Shown here in pieces: positions 1-8,244 of a stretch of DNA of 64,000 nt. Source of the stretch: JAWVFM01 sp963771655 (GTDB lineage: Bacteria; Actinomycetota; Thermoleophilia; Solirubrobacterales; 70-9). Made by a program: the position numbers and the translations under genes. The stretch is from positions 248,001 through 312,000 of the forward strand of contig CAVYUG010000004.1 in assembly GCA_963771655.1 (NCBI GenBank), in the 5' to 3' direction. Every line of letters starts with the position of its first letter. Within the stretch, counting starts at the first letter, position 1. The notes beneath the pieces are model-generated. The model did not search any database. It was not told the DNA's origin and worked only from the letters and a program-made list of their open reading frames with translations.

Positions 1-1
1 T

Positions 2-490
2 TGCAAGGTCGAGGTCCTGACCCCCGACTTCCGCGGGCAGGAGATGCCGCTCGCGAAGATCGTCCACGAGCACCCCGACGTCTTCAACCACAATGTCGAG
101 ACCGTGCCCCGCCTGTACCCAAAGGCGCGCCGGGGCTCGAACTTCCTGCGCTCGTGCCGAGTGCTGCGCCTGGCCAAGGAGATGTCGGGATCCGAGGTCG
201 TGACCAAGTCCGGGCTCATGGTCGGGCTCGGCGAGAGCTTCGAGGAGATGGTGGAGGCCTTCGGGATCCTGCGCGAGCACAGGGTCCAAGTCCTCACCGT
301 GGGGCAATATCTCAGGCCGACCGAGCGGCACCTCCCAGTCGTGCGCTACTGGCATCCCGAGGAGTTCGAGGCGCTTGAGCGGGCGGCGCGGGACCTCGGG
401 TTCGAGTCGGTCGCGTCAGGACCGCTCGTGCGCTCGAGCTACCACGCGGACGAGAGCGCGCGCGAGGTCGCCGCCGCGCACGCGGCGTGA
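2..490 (+). CDS. lipA: Lipoyl synthase, C-terminal part (5' end outside window)
   Basis: Lipoyl synthase is a radical SAM enzyme that inserts two sulfur atoms into protein-bound octanoyl groups to make lipoyl cofactor. The window opens inside the gene, and the frame read from base 2 gives about 162 residues. Strongly conserved LipA stretches are visible in order: 'VLTPDFRG', 'HNVETVPRLYPKAR', 'TKSGLMVGLGE' and 'VGQYLRPT'. The cysteine clusters that bind the two iron-sulfur centres lie upstream of the window, so intactness cannot be judged. The stop is 4 bases before the next start, although that gene looks unrelated in function. Confidence 0.93.
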   Translation, partial: CKVEVLTPDFRGQEMPLAKIVHEHPDVFNHNVETVPRLYPKARRGSNFLRSCRVLRLAKEMSGSEVVTKSGLMVGLGESFEEMVEAFGILREHRVQVLTVGQYLRPTERHLPVVRYWHPEEFEALERAARDLGFESVASGPLVRSSYHADESAREVAAAHAA

Positions 491-494
491 GGCG

Positions 495-1169
495 ATGATG
501 GCGTCTTTGCGTGGGCGCCTCACATACGCGAACGTGATCGCGACGGTGGCTCTCTTCGTCGCTATCGGCGGCACGAGCTACGCGGTAAGCCACCTCAGCG
601 GCAAACAGATCCGTAAGCACTCGATTCCAGGTAACCGCGTCAAGAACAACGCCCTCGGCCGCGCGCAGATCAAGGAGTCGAAGCTCGGGCCGGTGCCCAA
701 CGCAGCCCTCGCCGCAAACGCAGCGCGGCTCGGCGGTCAGGACCCCATTGCGTTCCTACGCTACGGGACCTCGGTGCCGTCGGGCGAAACCATCACCGGC
801 GCCTTCAACGTCTACGGCCTCGAGGAGGACACCGCCGGGAACCCCGCGGGGTTCGACTTCCGCGTCGTCGGGTTCCCGGTCCCGGCTCCGGAGCGCCTCG
901 CCGACGAGCAGGTGAATTTCAGCCCCGCTGATCCGGCAAAGACGGGCGATGAGGATCCAGCGTGCTCCGGCAGCCTCGACAACCCCACCGCTCCGCCGGG
1001 GAAAGTGTGCCTCTATCCGCTGCACCTGATCGCGGCGCCGAACTCGGCTGCCGGCTACGCGCTCGGAGGATCGCGTTACGGGTTCGCCGTCCAGGCGTCG
1101 GCCGGCGCCCTGACTCCGAGCAGCGCCACGCTCCAGGTCGACGGCGTCTGGGCGTACACCGCGCCCTGA
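495..1169 (+). CDS. Exported or membrane-anchored protein of unknown function
   Basis: A 224-residue protein with no enzyme domain that I recognise. It begins with two consecutive ATG codons (495 and 498) shortly after the lipA stop, with GTGAGG just upstream as a possible ribosome site. The N-terminus carries one hydrophobic segment, 'LTYANVIATVALFVAIGG', about residues 9-26, which would be a signal peptide or anchor. Next comes a basic, Asn/Lys-rich stretch (about residues 33-60) with repeated 'K.I...SI.GN.VKNNAL' character, then a globular region with two cysteines. This N-terminal layout is, to my knowledge, common in Thermoleophilia secreted proteins. Function is unknown. Confidence 0.75.
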   Translation: MMASLRGRLTYANVIATVALFVAIGGTSYAVSHLSGKQIRKHSIPGNRVKNNALGRAQIKESKLGPVPNAALAANAARLGGQDPIAFLRYGTSVPSGETITGAFNVYGLEEDTAGNPAGFDFRVVGFPVPAPERLADEQVNFSPADPAKTGDEDPACSGSLDNPTAPPGKVCLYPLHLIAAPNSAAGYALGGSRYGFAVQASAGALTPSSATLQVDGVWAYTAP

Positions 1170-1193
1170 CAACCCGGCCCGGTGCCCGCGTCA

Positions 1194-1229
1194 GGCGAAG
1201 TCGTCGTCTGGCTGACGACGATCTTCGCC
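1194..1229. terminator. Hairpin between convergent genes
   Basis: A long stem lies between the ends of the convergent genes at 495-1169 and 1249-1608. The left arm is 1194-1208, the loop is TGGCT, and the right arm is 1214-1229. The arms pair fully apart from a one-base bulge. There is no T-run on either side, so this is a terminator-like structure without a classical tail; it could serve both genes. Confidence 0.5.
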
Positions 1230-1248
1230 CGACGAGAGCACCCGGCGG

Positions 1249-1608
1249 CTACTCGCTGTGGACCGTGTCGCTCACGGCCTTCTTGCACTTGTCCGTGGCC
1301 GGGACCTTGGCGTAGAACTTGCCGCGCAGGTCCGTGTTGATGGACCACATCGAGTCCGGGCCGTTCGGCTGGGCGATGTCCGTTCCTACCTTCACATCGC
1401 CACTCCTCTTGTGCTTGAAGAGCTTGACCTTGCGGTTCAGCTCGCAGGGATCCTGCCTCGGGCTGTGGACGTAGCCGAAGAACCCACCCTGCTGTGCCTC
1501 GATGCTGACCGAGGTCGGCGTCGCGGCTATCGCGATGGCCGCGGTCGCGATGACGGCGGCAAGCGCTACCGCCAGGACGCCCGCGAATTTCGTGATGCGC
1601 ATTTGCAT
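1249..1608 (-). CDS. Small secreted protein of unknown function
   Basis: A 119-residue protein with a clear signal peptide: basic start 'MQMRITK', then an Ala/Val-rich core, with likely cleavage after 'AIAA' near residue 29. The mature part is about 90 residues, has two cysteines (in 'DPCEL' and 'TDKCKK'), is rich in lysine, and contains 'GFFGYVHSPR'. It may be a small beta-sandwich domain of the kind used for extracytoplasmic adhesion, but I recognise no family. AAGGATG upstream of the ATG is a plausible ribosome site. Its 3' end faces the gene at 495-1169, with a shared hairpin between them. Confidence 0.75.
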   Translation of the reverse strand: MQMRITKFAGVLAVALAAVIATAAIAIAATPTSVSIEAQQGGFFGYVHSPRQDPCELNRKVKLFKHKRSGDVKVGTDIAQPNGPDSMWSINTDLRGKFYAKVPATDKCKKAVSDTVHSE

Positions 1609-1648
1609 CCTTTCGTTTGAGTGCCGCTGACGCTAACACGCCCGCGTC

Positions 1649-1654
1649 TAGGCT
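1649..1654 (+). promoter_or_regulatory. Putative leaderless promoter -10 box for the PPOX gene
   Basis: TAGGCT lies 7 bases before the ATG at 1662. This spacing places the transcription start at or next to the start codon, as in leaderless actinobacterial mRNAs. It decides the start of the downstream gene against upstream TTG or GTG choices near 1617. The same arrangement recurs at more than ten other genes in this window. Confidence 0.5.
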
Positions 1655-1661
1655 TCCGGCG

Positions 1662-2090
1662 ATGGCGCGGCGAATGTCCGAGGAAGAGGTCCGGGGATTC
1701 CTGGCCGAGGGCACGAGGACCGGCAAGCTCGCCACGGTCCGAGAGGACGGCAGCCCGCACGTCGTCCCGATCTGGTTCGTCCTCGACGGCGACGACCTGA
1801 TCTTCACGACCGCGGCTGCCACCGTGAAGGGGAAGGCGCTGCGTAGAGACGGCCGCGCCGCGATCTGCGTCGACATGGAGCGATCGCCCTTCGCCTACGT
1901 CATGGTCGCGGGCGAGGTGGAGATCTCGGAGCACCTCGACGAGATGCTCGTGTGGGCGACGAGGATCGCGGCGCGCTACGAGGGCTCGGAGCGCGCCGAG
2001 GAGTTCGGTCGCCGAAACGCCGTGGCTGGCGAGCTCCTTGTACGGCTCCGGCCCACGCGGGTCGTCGCGATCGACTACGTCGACGGGTGA
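1662..2090 (+). CDS. PPOX-class F420/FMN-dependent oxidoreductase
   Basis: A 142-residue split-barrel flavin-type protein of the pyridoxamine 5'-phosphate oxidase superfamily. In actinobacteria this small class often uses F420 and reduces or scavenges small redox-active compounds. Family signs are 'KLATVREDGSPHVVPIWF' in the first strands, 'TVKGKALRRDGRAAICVD' around the cofactor phosphate region, and a C-terminal 'RLRPTRVVAIDY'. The ATG at 1662 is preferred because a TAGGCT box lies 7 bases upstream and the extra upstream residues look non-coding. Whether F420 or FMN is bound cannot be told from sequence. The 3' end is convergent with 2095-2487. Confidence 0.85.
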   Translation: MARRMSEEEVRGFLAEGTRTGKLATVREDGSPHVVPIWFVLDGDDLIFTTAAATVKGKALRRDGRAAICVDMERSPFAYVMVAGEVEISEHLDEMLVWATRIAARYEGSERAEEFGRRNAVAGELLVRLRPTRVVAIDYVDG

Positions 2091-2094
2091 GCGC

Positions 2095-2487
2095 TCACCA
2101 AGCCTCGGCGTACGCGGACTTCGCCCCCGCGCAGCGGGTTGCGGCCGTGCGCTTCGGCGCGAGGCGCGCGTAGTAATAGGTCGCCGGCCGATACTCCTTC
2201 CTCGGCACCGGCACGCGCCACGTGCCGTCATTGCGCGTCATCGCGCTCGCGACCACCGGATCCGGGCCCGTGACCTCGTGATGGAGGCGAACCCGCCGCT
2301 CGCTCACGCATCGGTGGCGGCTCGAGACGACTCGGCCATGGAAGGACCGCTTGCCCGAGACCTGACGAATGTGAAGGCGCGAGCCCACGCTTCGCCCGTT
2401 TGCCGACGTCGACATGGCGAGGACGAACCCGACCGCGAGGGCGATCCAGGCGCATGCCAAGGCGAACAACCTTCCCGCAAGCTGCAT
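2095..2487 (-). CDS. Small exported protein of unknown function
   Basis: A 130-residue protein with an N-terminal hydrophobic segment (about residues 4-26, 'LFALACAWIALAVGFVLA') that is a signal peptide or anchor. The mature part is basic and Arg/His-rich, with two cysteines and the fragment 'GTWRVPVPRKEYRPATYYYAR', which resembles the last strands of a small Ig-like or carboxypeptidase-regulatory-like beta sandwich. That fold suggestion is an inference. The gene ends 5 bases from the convergent PPOX gene. Confidence 0.65.
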   Translation of the reverse strand: MQLAGRLFALACAWIALAVGFVLAMSTSANGRSVGSRLHIRQVSGKRSFHGRVVSSRHRCVSERRVRLHHEVTGPDPVVASAMTRNDGTWRVPVPRKEYRPATYYYARLAPKRTAATRCAGAKSAYAEAW

Positions 2488-2548
2488 GTCAATGGATTAC
2501 CCGCCCCCACGATTCCGAATCGCGGCGCGTAACTAGGCTTGGCGGCGC

Positions 2549-3382
2549 GTGCTCCCGCTCAAGGACAACGTCCCGACGGCGCGCTTTCCAATCGTCACGG
2601 TCCTGCTGATCGTCCTCAACGTCGCGGCCTTCGTCTGGGAGCTGACGCTGCCGAACGATGAGGCCTCGAATATCGGTTTCGAGCGCGCGGGCGTATCGAA
2701 GCGTGACGAGGCGCTGGCGAGCTACGGGGCGATTCCCTACCGCCTCACGCATCCGGGCGATGACTGCGGCATCACGGGGCACGGCGGGAGCTCGACCGAG
2801 ATCGTCTGCCAGGGCACCGACGAGTTCGCGCGCGCCAGCTCCGCCGGCAACGTGACGATGCTGGATGCTCCTGCCTGGTGGGTCACCATCTTCACCGCGA
2901 TGTTCCTGCACGCGGGCTGGTTCCACATCATCGGGAACATGCTCTTCCTCTGGATCTTCGGAAACAACATCGAGGACTCGATCGGCCGGTTGCGCTACCT
3001 GCTCTTCTATCTGCTCGCGGGCGTGGCGGCGACGTACGTCCTGACGCTCTTCGCGCCCGACTCGGCCGAGGTGCTGTTCGGCGCAAGCGGCGCCGTCGCC
3101 GGGGTGCTCGGCGGCTACATACTCCTGCACCCACGAGCGCGGGTACTGACCCTGATCTTCCTATTCATATTCGTCACGCTGATCGAGCTGCCGGCAGTCA
3201 TCCTGCTTGGAGTCTGGTTCCTGCTCCAGGCGCTCCCCGGCCTGGTGCACATCTCGATACCCCTGCTCACCGAGGGCGGCGTCGCATACCTCGCGCACGT
3301 CGGCGGCTTCCTCTTCGGCCTCGCCGCGATCAAGCCGTTCGTCCGCTGGGCCCGCGGGCTCAGGGCCAGGCCGGCGGTCTAG
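2549..3382 (+). CDS. Rhomboid-family intramembrane serine protease
   Basis: Rhomboids cleave transmembrane segments of other membrane proteins inside the bilayer. This 277-residue protein shows a first membrane helix (about residues 14-31), then an extracytoplasmic loop, and the core helices. 'HAGWFHIIGNMLFLWIFG' is the conserved loop-1/TM2 motif, the nucleophile is Ser180 in 'FGASGAVAG', and the catalytic histidine is His250 in 'AHVGGFLFG'. Both catalytic residues are present, so it should be active. The GTG start at 2549 has TAGGCT 9 bases upstream. A 61-residue membrane protein follows directly and may share the transcript. Substrates cannot be predicted. Confidence 0.93.
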   Translation: MLPLKDNVPTARFPIVTVLLIVLNVAAFVWELTLPNDEASNIGFERAGVSKRDEALASYGAIPYRLTHPGDDCGITGHGGSSTEIVCQGTDEFARASSAGNVTMLDAPAWWVTIFTAMFLHAGWFHIIGNMLFLWIFGNNIEDSIGRLRYLLFYLLAGVAATYVLTLFAPDSAEVLFGASGAVAGVLGGYILLHPRARVLTLIFLFIFVTLIELPAVILLGVWFLLQALPGLVHISIPLLTEGGVAYLAHVGGFLFGLAAIKPFVRWARGLRARPAV

Positions 3383-3390
3383 GAGTCGAG

Positions 3391-3576
3391 ATGGAGCCGG
3401 AGGTCCGCAGCGCGATCATCTTCGTCGGGTTGCTGTTCGTCTTCCTCTTCGGAGGCAGCGCGCTGGTGGTTGCGGGGAAGGACGGGTTCGACTTCCTCAC
3501 CGTCGTCTCGCTGGCGATCGCGGGCATGATCCTGCTCGCTGTGATTGCGGCGATTCGCAATCCGCCGGGCAAATGA
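3391..3576 (+). CDS. Small membrane protein
   Basis: A 61-residue protein made of two hydrophobic segments (about residues 9-28 and 35-54) joined by a short polar link containing 'GKDGFD'. It starts 8 bases after the rhomboid stop, with AGGAGTCGAG directly before the ATG as a strong ribosome site, so the two genes look like one unit. No family is recognised. A role as a partner of the rhomboid protease is only a guess from position. Confidence 0.7.
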   Translation: MEPEVRSAIIFVGLLFVFLFGGSALVVAGKDGFDFLTVVSLAIAGMILLAVIAAIRNPPGK

Positions 3577-3606
3577 CGCGCCACCGCCCGGGCCGGTGAC
3601 CGGCGC

Positions 3607-4437
3607 CTAGAGGAAGAGGTCCGGCTGGAGGTCCGCCTCGGCGGCGTCGCCGTAGCGGTAGACGGAGAGGTCGGTCACGCCGTCGGAGGCCAGGACCTCG
3701 TCGTCGATGAAGCAGTTGCCATTGCATTCCGCGCCCGGGCGCACGAGGATGGCGTGGGCAGCGTCGGCCACGATCTCCGGGCGCCTTGACCGCGCCATCG
3801 CGTCGTCACCGCCGAGCAGGTTCTGCACCGCGGCCGTGGCGATGATCGTCCGCGGCCACAGGCAGTTGGCGGCGAGCCCCCGGGGGCCCTGCTCGGCTGC
3901 GAGCCCCAGGGTCAGGATCGTCATCCCGTACTTGCTGAGCGTGTAGGGAGCGTGGCCCCCGAGCCAGCGGGGATCGAGGTCGACGGGCGGTGAGAGCGTC
4001 AGCACGTGCGGGTTCGCCGCTTCGAGGAGGTGAGGGAGCGCGAGCTTGGACAGAAGGAAGGTGCCCCGCGCGTTGATGTCGAGCATCAGGTCGTAGCGCT
4101 TCACGGGCAGATCCGCGATGCCCTGGATCGCGATCGCCGAGGCGTTGTTGACGACGGCGTCGATTCCCCCGAAGCGCTCGACGGTCTTCACGACCGCGCC
4201 CGCGACCGCCTCGTCGGACCGGACGTCACCGACGATCGGCAGCGCCGTGCCGCCGGCCTCCTCGATCTCCGCGGCCGCGGTGTGGATCGTCCCCGGGAGG
4301 CGGGGGTCGGGCTCGTCGGTCTTGGCGATGAGCGCCACGTTGGCGCCGTCCCGCGCCGCGCGAAGCGCGATCGCGAGGCCGATGCCGCGGCTGCCCCCCG
4401 ACATCAGGATGGTCTTGCCGGCGAGCGGCCCGCTCAC
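3607..4437 (-). CDS. Short-chain dehydrogenase/reductase (HSDL2-like)
   Basis: A 276-residue NAD(P)-dependent SDR. It shows the cofactor-binding glycine motif as 'SGGSRGIG', the 'NNAS' motif after beta-4, and the active-site tyrosine and lysine in 'YTLSK'. The long form, with 'TEEIEEAGG'-type spacing and 'GPRGLAANCLWPRT', resembles hydroxysteroid-dehydrogenase-like protein 2, whose substrates are not well defined. The GTG start at 4437 overlaps the stop of the upstream gene as GTGA, which argues for translational coupling. The partner encodes an ABM-fold protein, so the pair may process an aromatic or polyketide-like compound; that is an inference. Confidence 0.88.
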   Translation of the reverse strand: MSGPLAGKTILMSGGSRGIGLAIALRAARDGANVALIAKTDEPDPRLPGTIHTAAAEIEEAGGTALPIVGDVRSDEAVAGAVVKTVERFGGIDAVVNNASAIAIQGIADLPVKRYDLMLDINARGTFLLSKLALPHLLEAANPHVLTLSPPVDLDPRWLGGHAPYTLSKYGMTILTLGLAAEQGPRGLAANCLWPRTIIATAAVQNLLGGDDAMARSRRPEIVADAAHAILVRPGAECNGNCFIDDEVLASDGVTDLSVYRYGDAAEADLQPDLFL

Positions 4438-4763
4438 GAAGCGCCGTTCGTCGAAGGAGAGCTGGGGAACGGCCTCGTCTCCGCGATCTCGTGGATGGCG
4501 ACCTCGGGCCGCTCGGAGACGAGCTCGAGGAGGTTCGCGACGAACTCCTGCAGGTGCGGCTGGGCGAAGTGGGCGTCGAGCGCCTCCCGATCGGCCCACT
4601 CCTCGACGGCAACGAAGCTAAGCGGGTCCTCGACGGCGGAGAAGAACCCGTACCGGATACAGCCATCCTCGAGGCGGGACGCGGTCTGCATCGCCTCGCA
4701 TGCCGCCACGACCGCGTCGCGGTTCTCGGCTTTGCACTTGACGCGGCCGACGACGAGCAGCAT
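4434..4763 (-). CDS. Antibiotic-biosynthesis-monooxygenase (ABM) fold protein
   Basis: A 109-residue dimeric alpha/beta-barrel protein. Family signs are 'VVGRVKCKAENRDAVVAACE' at the start, 'EDGCIRYGFFSAVEDP' in the middle and 'EEWADREALDAHFAQPHLQEF' towards the end, which is the usual ABM pattern. Members include cofactor-free monooxygenases and quinone oxidases such as YgiN, so the reaction is open. TAGCGT lies 8 bases before the ATG, suggesting a leaderless transcript. Its TGA overlaps the GTG of the SDR gene. It is divergent from the acyl-CoA dehydrogenase gene at 4804, with about 40 bases between them. Confidence 0.85.
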   Translation of the reverse strand: MLLVVGRVKCKAENRDAVVAACEAMQTASRLEDGCIRYGFFSAVEDPLSFVAVEEWADREALDAHFAQPHLQEFVANLLELVSERPEVAIHEIAETRPFPSSPSTNGAS

Positions 4764-4803
4764 GGGTGCGGACGCTACCGAAGCCCCATAGAGTCCGGTG
4801 GCG

Positions 4804-6576
4804 ATGGCCAGCGTCGATCAGCTCGAGGCGACCGCCGAGAATGCCGGCGAAGCGGTCGCGGCCGACGGGGTCCTCTTCAACCCAGGCACCTACGAGGGCC
4901 TCGACCTCGACCCGGCATCTCGCCGCCTCATGCTGGCCACGATCGACTTCTTCGAGTCGCGCGGCAAGGCGGTGCTGAAGGAGCACGACCACGAGCGGGT
5001 CTGGTACGCCGACTTCCTCGACTTCCAAAAGCGCGAGGGGGTCTTCGCGACCCTGCTGACACCGGCGTCCGACGCGGGAGGCGACCCGGAGAAGCGCTGG
5101 GACACGACCCGGATCTGCGCCTTCAACGAGATCACCGCCTTCTACGGGCTCGTCTACTGGTACACGTGGCAGGTCTCGATCCTCGGGCTCGGGCCGATCT
5201 GGCAGAGCGACAACGGCGCGGCGCGGCGCCGGGCGGCGGAGCTGCTCTCCGACGGCGCGATCTTCGCCTTCGGGCTTTCCGAGAAGGCGCACGGCGCCGA
5301 CATCTACTCGACCGACATGGTCCTGACCCCGGAGGGAGATGGGTTCCGCGCCAGCGGTGGCAAGTACTACATCGGCAACGGGAACCTCGCGCGGATGATG
5401 TCGGTGTTCGGCCGCCGCGACGACGTCGAGGGGCCCGAGGGCTACGTCTTCTTCGCCGCCGACAGCCGGCATCCGTCGTACAGGCTCGTGAAGAACGTCG
5501 TCAACTCGCAGTCGTACGTTTCGCAGTTCGAGCTCGAGGACTACCCGGTGCGTCCCGAGGACGTCCTGCACACCGGCCCGGCGGCGTTCGATGCCGCCCT
5601 CAACACGGTCAACGTGGGCAAGTTCAACCTGGGCTTCGCCTCGATCGGCATCTGCGAGCACGCCCTTTACGAGGCGATCGCGCACGCCGACGCGCGGGTG
5701 CTCTACGGCATGCGCGTCACCGACTTCCCCCACGTTCGCCAGGCGTTCACCGACGCCTATGCGCGGCTCGTGGCCATGAAGCTCTTCGGCGCCAGGGCGA
5801 TCGACTACATGCGCTCCGCCGGCCCCAAGGATCGCCGCTACCTGCTCTACAACCCCATCACGAAGATGAAGGTGACGACCGAGGGTGAGCGGGTGATCGA
5901 CCTCCTGTGGGACGTCATCGCCGCCAAGGGGTTCGAGAAGGACACCTACTTCGAGATGGCCGCCCGCGACATCCGGGCGCTGCCGAAGCTCGAGGGCACG
6001 GTGCACGTGAACATGGCCCTCGTCCTCAAGTTCATGGCCAACTACCTGTTCAATCCCGCGGACCTCGAGCCGCCACCCGAGCGCGACGATCCCGCCGACG
6101 ACGAGTTCCTTTTCCGGCAGGGGCCGGCTCGCGGCCTCGGCAAGATCCAGTTCGCCGACTGGCGGGCCCCATACGGCGATTTCGCCGGCGTCGCGAACGT
6201 CGCCGTCTTCGCGGAGCAGGCCGGCGCGCTGCGGACGCTCCTCGAAACAGCGCCGCCGAGCGCCGAGCAGATCAAGGACCTCGACTTCATGCTCGCCCTC
6301 GGCGAGCTCTTCACCCTCGTCGTCTACGGCGGCCTCATCCTCGAGGAGGCGGCGCTGCGCGGTCTCGCCGAGGACACGATCGACCAGATCTTCGACGTCA
6401 TCGTGCGCGACTTCTCGGCGTACGCGATCTCCCTTCACGGCCGCGCGTCGTCGAGCGACGCACAGCAGGCGTGGGCCCTCGGCGCGGTGCGCAAGCCCAC
6501 CGTCGATGCTGCCCGTTTCGCCAGCGTCTGGGCGAAGGTGCGGGGGCTCGCGGGCGCCTACGAGATGCACGCTTAG
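4804..6576 (+). CDS. Acyl-CoA dehydrogenase family protein
   Basis: A 590-residue flavoprotein that would oxidise an acyl-CoA to the 2-enoyl-CoA. The flavin and substrate region is visible as 'AFGLSEKAHGADIYSTDM', followed by 'GGKYYIGNGNLARMMSVFG' (middle beta domain) and an alpha-helical C-terminal domain with 'NTVNVGKFNLGFASIGICEHA' and 'ITKMKVTTEGERVIDLLWDV'. It is longer than classic ACADs (about 380-400 residues), with an extra C-terminal domain of roughly 150 residues as in VLCAD/ACAD9-like proteins. ATG 4804 is preferred over GTG 4798 because TAGAGT sits 9 bases upstream. A luciferase-like oxidoreductase follows after 14 bases. Confidence 0.88.
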   Translation: MASVDQLEATAENAGEAVAADGVLFNPGTYEGLDLDPASRRLMLATIDFFESRGKAVLKEHDHERVWYADFLDFQKREGVFATLLTPASDAGGDPEKRWDTTRICAFNEITAFYGLVYWYTWQVSILGLGPIWQSDNGAARRRAAELLSDGAIFAFGLSEKAHGADIYSTDMVLTPEGDGFRASGGKYYIGNGNLARMMSVFGRRDDVEGPEGYVFFAADSRHPSYRLVKNVVNSQSYVSQFELEDYPVRPEDVLHTGPAAFDAALNTVNVGKFNLGFASIGICEHALYEAIAHADARVLYGMRVTDFPHVRQAFTDAYARLVAMKLFGARAIDYMRSAGPKDRRYLLYNPITKMKVTTEGERVIDLLWDVIAAKGFEKDTYFEMAARDIRALPKLEGTVHVNMALVLKFMANYLFNPADLEPPPERDDPADDEFLFRQGPARGLGKIQFADWRAPYGDFAGVANVAVFAEQAGALRTLLETAPPSAEQIKDLDFMLALGELFTLVVYGGLILEEAALRGLAEDTIDQIFDVIVRDFSAYAISLHGRASSSDAQQAWALGAVRKPTVDAARFASVWAKVRGLAGAYEMHA

Positions 6577-6590
6577 GCCGCGCGCGAGCC

Positions 6591-7601
6591 GTGAAGGTCG
6601 ACGCCGGAGGATATGCAGCGACCGTCGCAGCGGCCGCCGAGGTAGCGCGGACCGCGGAGGCCGAGGGCTACGACGGCTGGTTCGCGGTCGAGACGCAGAT
6701 CGACCCGTTTCTCGCCTGCATCGTCGCCGCCGAGCGGACCGAGCGGATCGAGATCGGCACCGGCATCGCCGTCGCCTTCGCGCGCAACCCGATGACCGTG
6801 GCGCTGCAGGCGAACGACGTGCAGGCGCTTTCGGCGGGCCGCTTCGTCCTCGGCCTCGGCTCCCAGATCAAGCCGCACATCACCAAGCGCTACTCGATGG
6901 AGTGGTCGAAGCCGGCGGCGCGGATGCGCGAGTTCGTGCTCGCGATCCGGGCGATCTGGGCCGCCTGGGCGGGCGACGGGGAGCTCGACTTCCGCGGCGA
7001 GCACTACACCCACACGATCATGGCGCCGTTCTTCAATCCGGGGCCGAATCCGCACGGGAACCCTCCGATCATGGTCGCCGGGGTCGGGCCGCTGATGACG
7101 GAGGCGGCGGGTGAGGTGGCCGACGGGCTGCTCGTCCATGGCTTCTCGACCGAGCGTTACCTGCGAGAGGCGACCCTGCCCGCGCTCGAGCGGGGCTTCG
7201 AGAAGGCGGGGCGCACCCGCGACGGCTTCGAGATCACGGCGCCGGCCTTCGTCGTCGCCGCCGACACCGAGGAGGAGCTGGCCAAGGGCGTCGACGCCGT
7301 GAAGGCGCAGATCGCCTTCTACGGTTCCACGCCCGCCTACCGCCCGGTTCTCGACCTCCACGGTTGGGGTGACCTCCAGGACGAGCTGAACGCGATGACC
7401 AAGCGCGGCGAGTGGGACCAGCTCGGCGGCTTCATCGACGACCAGCTGGTCAAGACCTTCGCCGTCGTCGGCACGCCGGAGGAGGCGGTCGCCGAGATCA
7501 AGCGCCGCTACGGGGACATCGCCACGCGGATCACGCTCCCGATTCCGCCGGGCCAAGACGCGGAGCGCTGGCGGGGCCTGTTCGCCGAACTGCGCGAGTG
7601 A
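6591..7601 (+). CDS. LLM-class F420-dependent oxidoreductase (TIGR03617-like)
   Basis: A 336-residue luciferase-like TIM-barrel oxidoreductase. Members of this actinobacterial group use deazaflavin F420 as hydride carrier. Visible family signs are 'AEGYDGWFAVETQIDPFL', 'IEIGTGIAVAFARNPM', 'ALSAGRFVLGLGSQIKPHI', 'IMVAGVGPLMTEAAGEVADG' and the late 'TFAVVGTPEEAVAEI'. The GTG start is 14 bases after the acyl-CoA dehydrogenase stop, and the stop overlaps the next GTG start, so three genes form one operon. The substrate is unknown. Together with the PPOX gene it suggests that this organism makes F420. Confidence 0.9.
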   Translation: MKVDAGGYAATVAAAAEVARTAEAEGYDGWFAVETQIDPFLACIVAAERTERIEIGTGIAVAFARNPMTVALQANDVQALSAGRFVLGLGSQIKPHITKRYSMEWSKPAARMREFVLAIRAIWAAWAGDGELDFRGEHYTHTIMAPFFNPGPNPHGNPPIMVAGVGPLMTEAAGEVADGLLVHGFSTERYLREATLPALERGFEKAGRTRDGFEITAPAFVVAADTEEELAKGVDAVKAQIAFYGSTPAYRPVLDLHGWGDLQDELNAMTKRGEWDQLGGFIDDQLVKTFAVVGTPEEAVAEIKRRYGDIATRITLPIPPGQDAERWRGLFAELRE

Positions 7602-8170
7602 GGGAGTCCCTCGGGCCACCGCTGCGGGCCGCCGCTCTGACGGCGTTCATCGTCGGCCTTGTGCTCCTGCTCCTAAACCCGCCCTCCTTCGCGGGGCTCG
7701 GCGGGGTGCTGACGATCATCGCCGGGGCCGTCGCCGTGGTGCTCGTGACCGCTTGGGCGACCGTTGCCCTGATCGGCAGGGAGATGCCGGAGCCGGAGTT
7801 CCGCCGGCTCGTCGACCGCAGCGAGGCGTTGGCCGCGTTGCCGCCGCCAGACGTGCCGCCGAGCGAGTTCGACGAGCTCGTGATGCGCGCCCTCGACGAC
7901 CTGCCCGCGGAGTTCCGAGAGGTGCTGGAGCGGACCCCCGTCGTCGTCTCGAATCGCGGGCGCGAGCACCGCGCCTACGGCCTTTACATCGGCGGCACGG
8001 TCGCCCGTGACGACTATCCGGACCGCATCGTGATCTACCAGGACACCCTGGAGCGGGACTTCGGCCACGACCCGGAGCTGCTCCGCGCCCAGGTCGAGCG
8101 AACCGTGCGCCACGAGGTGGCGCACCACCTGGGCTGGGACGAGCCCGGGGTGCGCGACCTCGGGCTGTAG
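7598..8170 (+). CDS. Membrane-anchored zinc metallopeptidase family protein
   Basis: A 190-residue protein that begins with two hydrophobic helices (about residues 9-27 and 34-55). Its C-terminal domain is of the small zincin-like family PF06262. The zinc motif is 'HEVAHHLGWDE' from His172: His172, Glu173 and His176 with a following 'GWDE' acidic ligand. 'LPAEFREVLERTPVVV' and 'GLYIGGTV' are typical of the family's earlier strands. The soluble forms are usually about 120-140 residues, so the N-terminal membrane part is an addition. The GTG start overlaps the preceding TGA by GTGA. No substrate is known. Confidence 0.85.
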   Translation: MRESLGPPLRAAALTAFIVGLVLLLLNPPSFAGLGGVLTIIAGAVAVVLVTAWATVALIGREMPEPEFRRLVDRSEALAALPPPDVPPSEFDELVMRALDDLPAEFREVLERTPVVVSNRGREHRAYGLYIGGTVARDDYPDRIVIYQDTLERDFGHDPELLRAQVERTVRHEVAHHLGWDEPGVRDLGL

Positions 8171-8244
8171 ATTCGGGCGATGCGCCACCGGCGGCTCGGC
8201 GACTCCCACGTCGAGAGGGCACTGGCCGCCGCGAGCGAAGGCTC

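Noticed and set aside
4618..6570. A 650-residue minus-strand open frame opposite the acyl-CoA dehydrogenase gene
   Set aside because: It is a GC-rich shadow frame. The plus strand encodes clear acyl-CoA dehydrogenase motifs, and the antisense product is low-complexity Arg/Glu/Val-rich with no domain.
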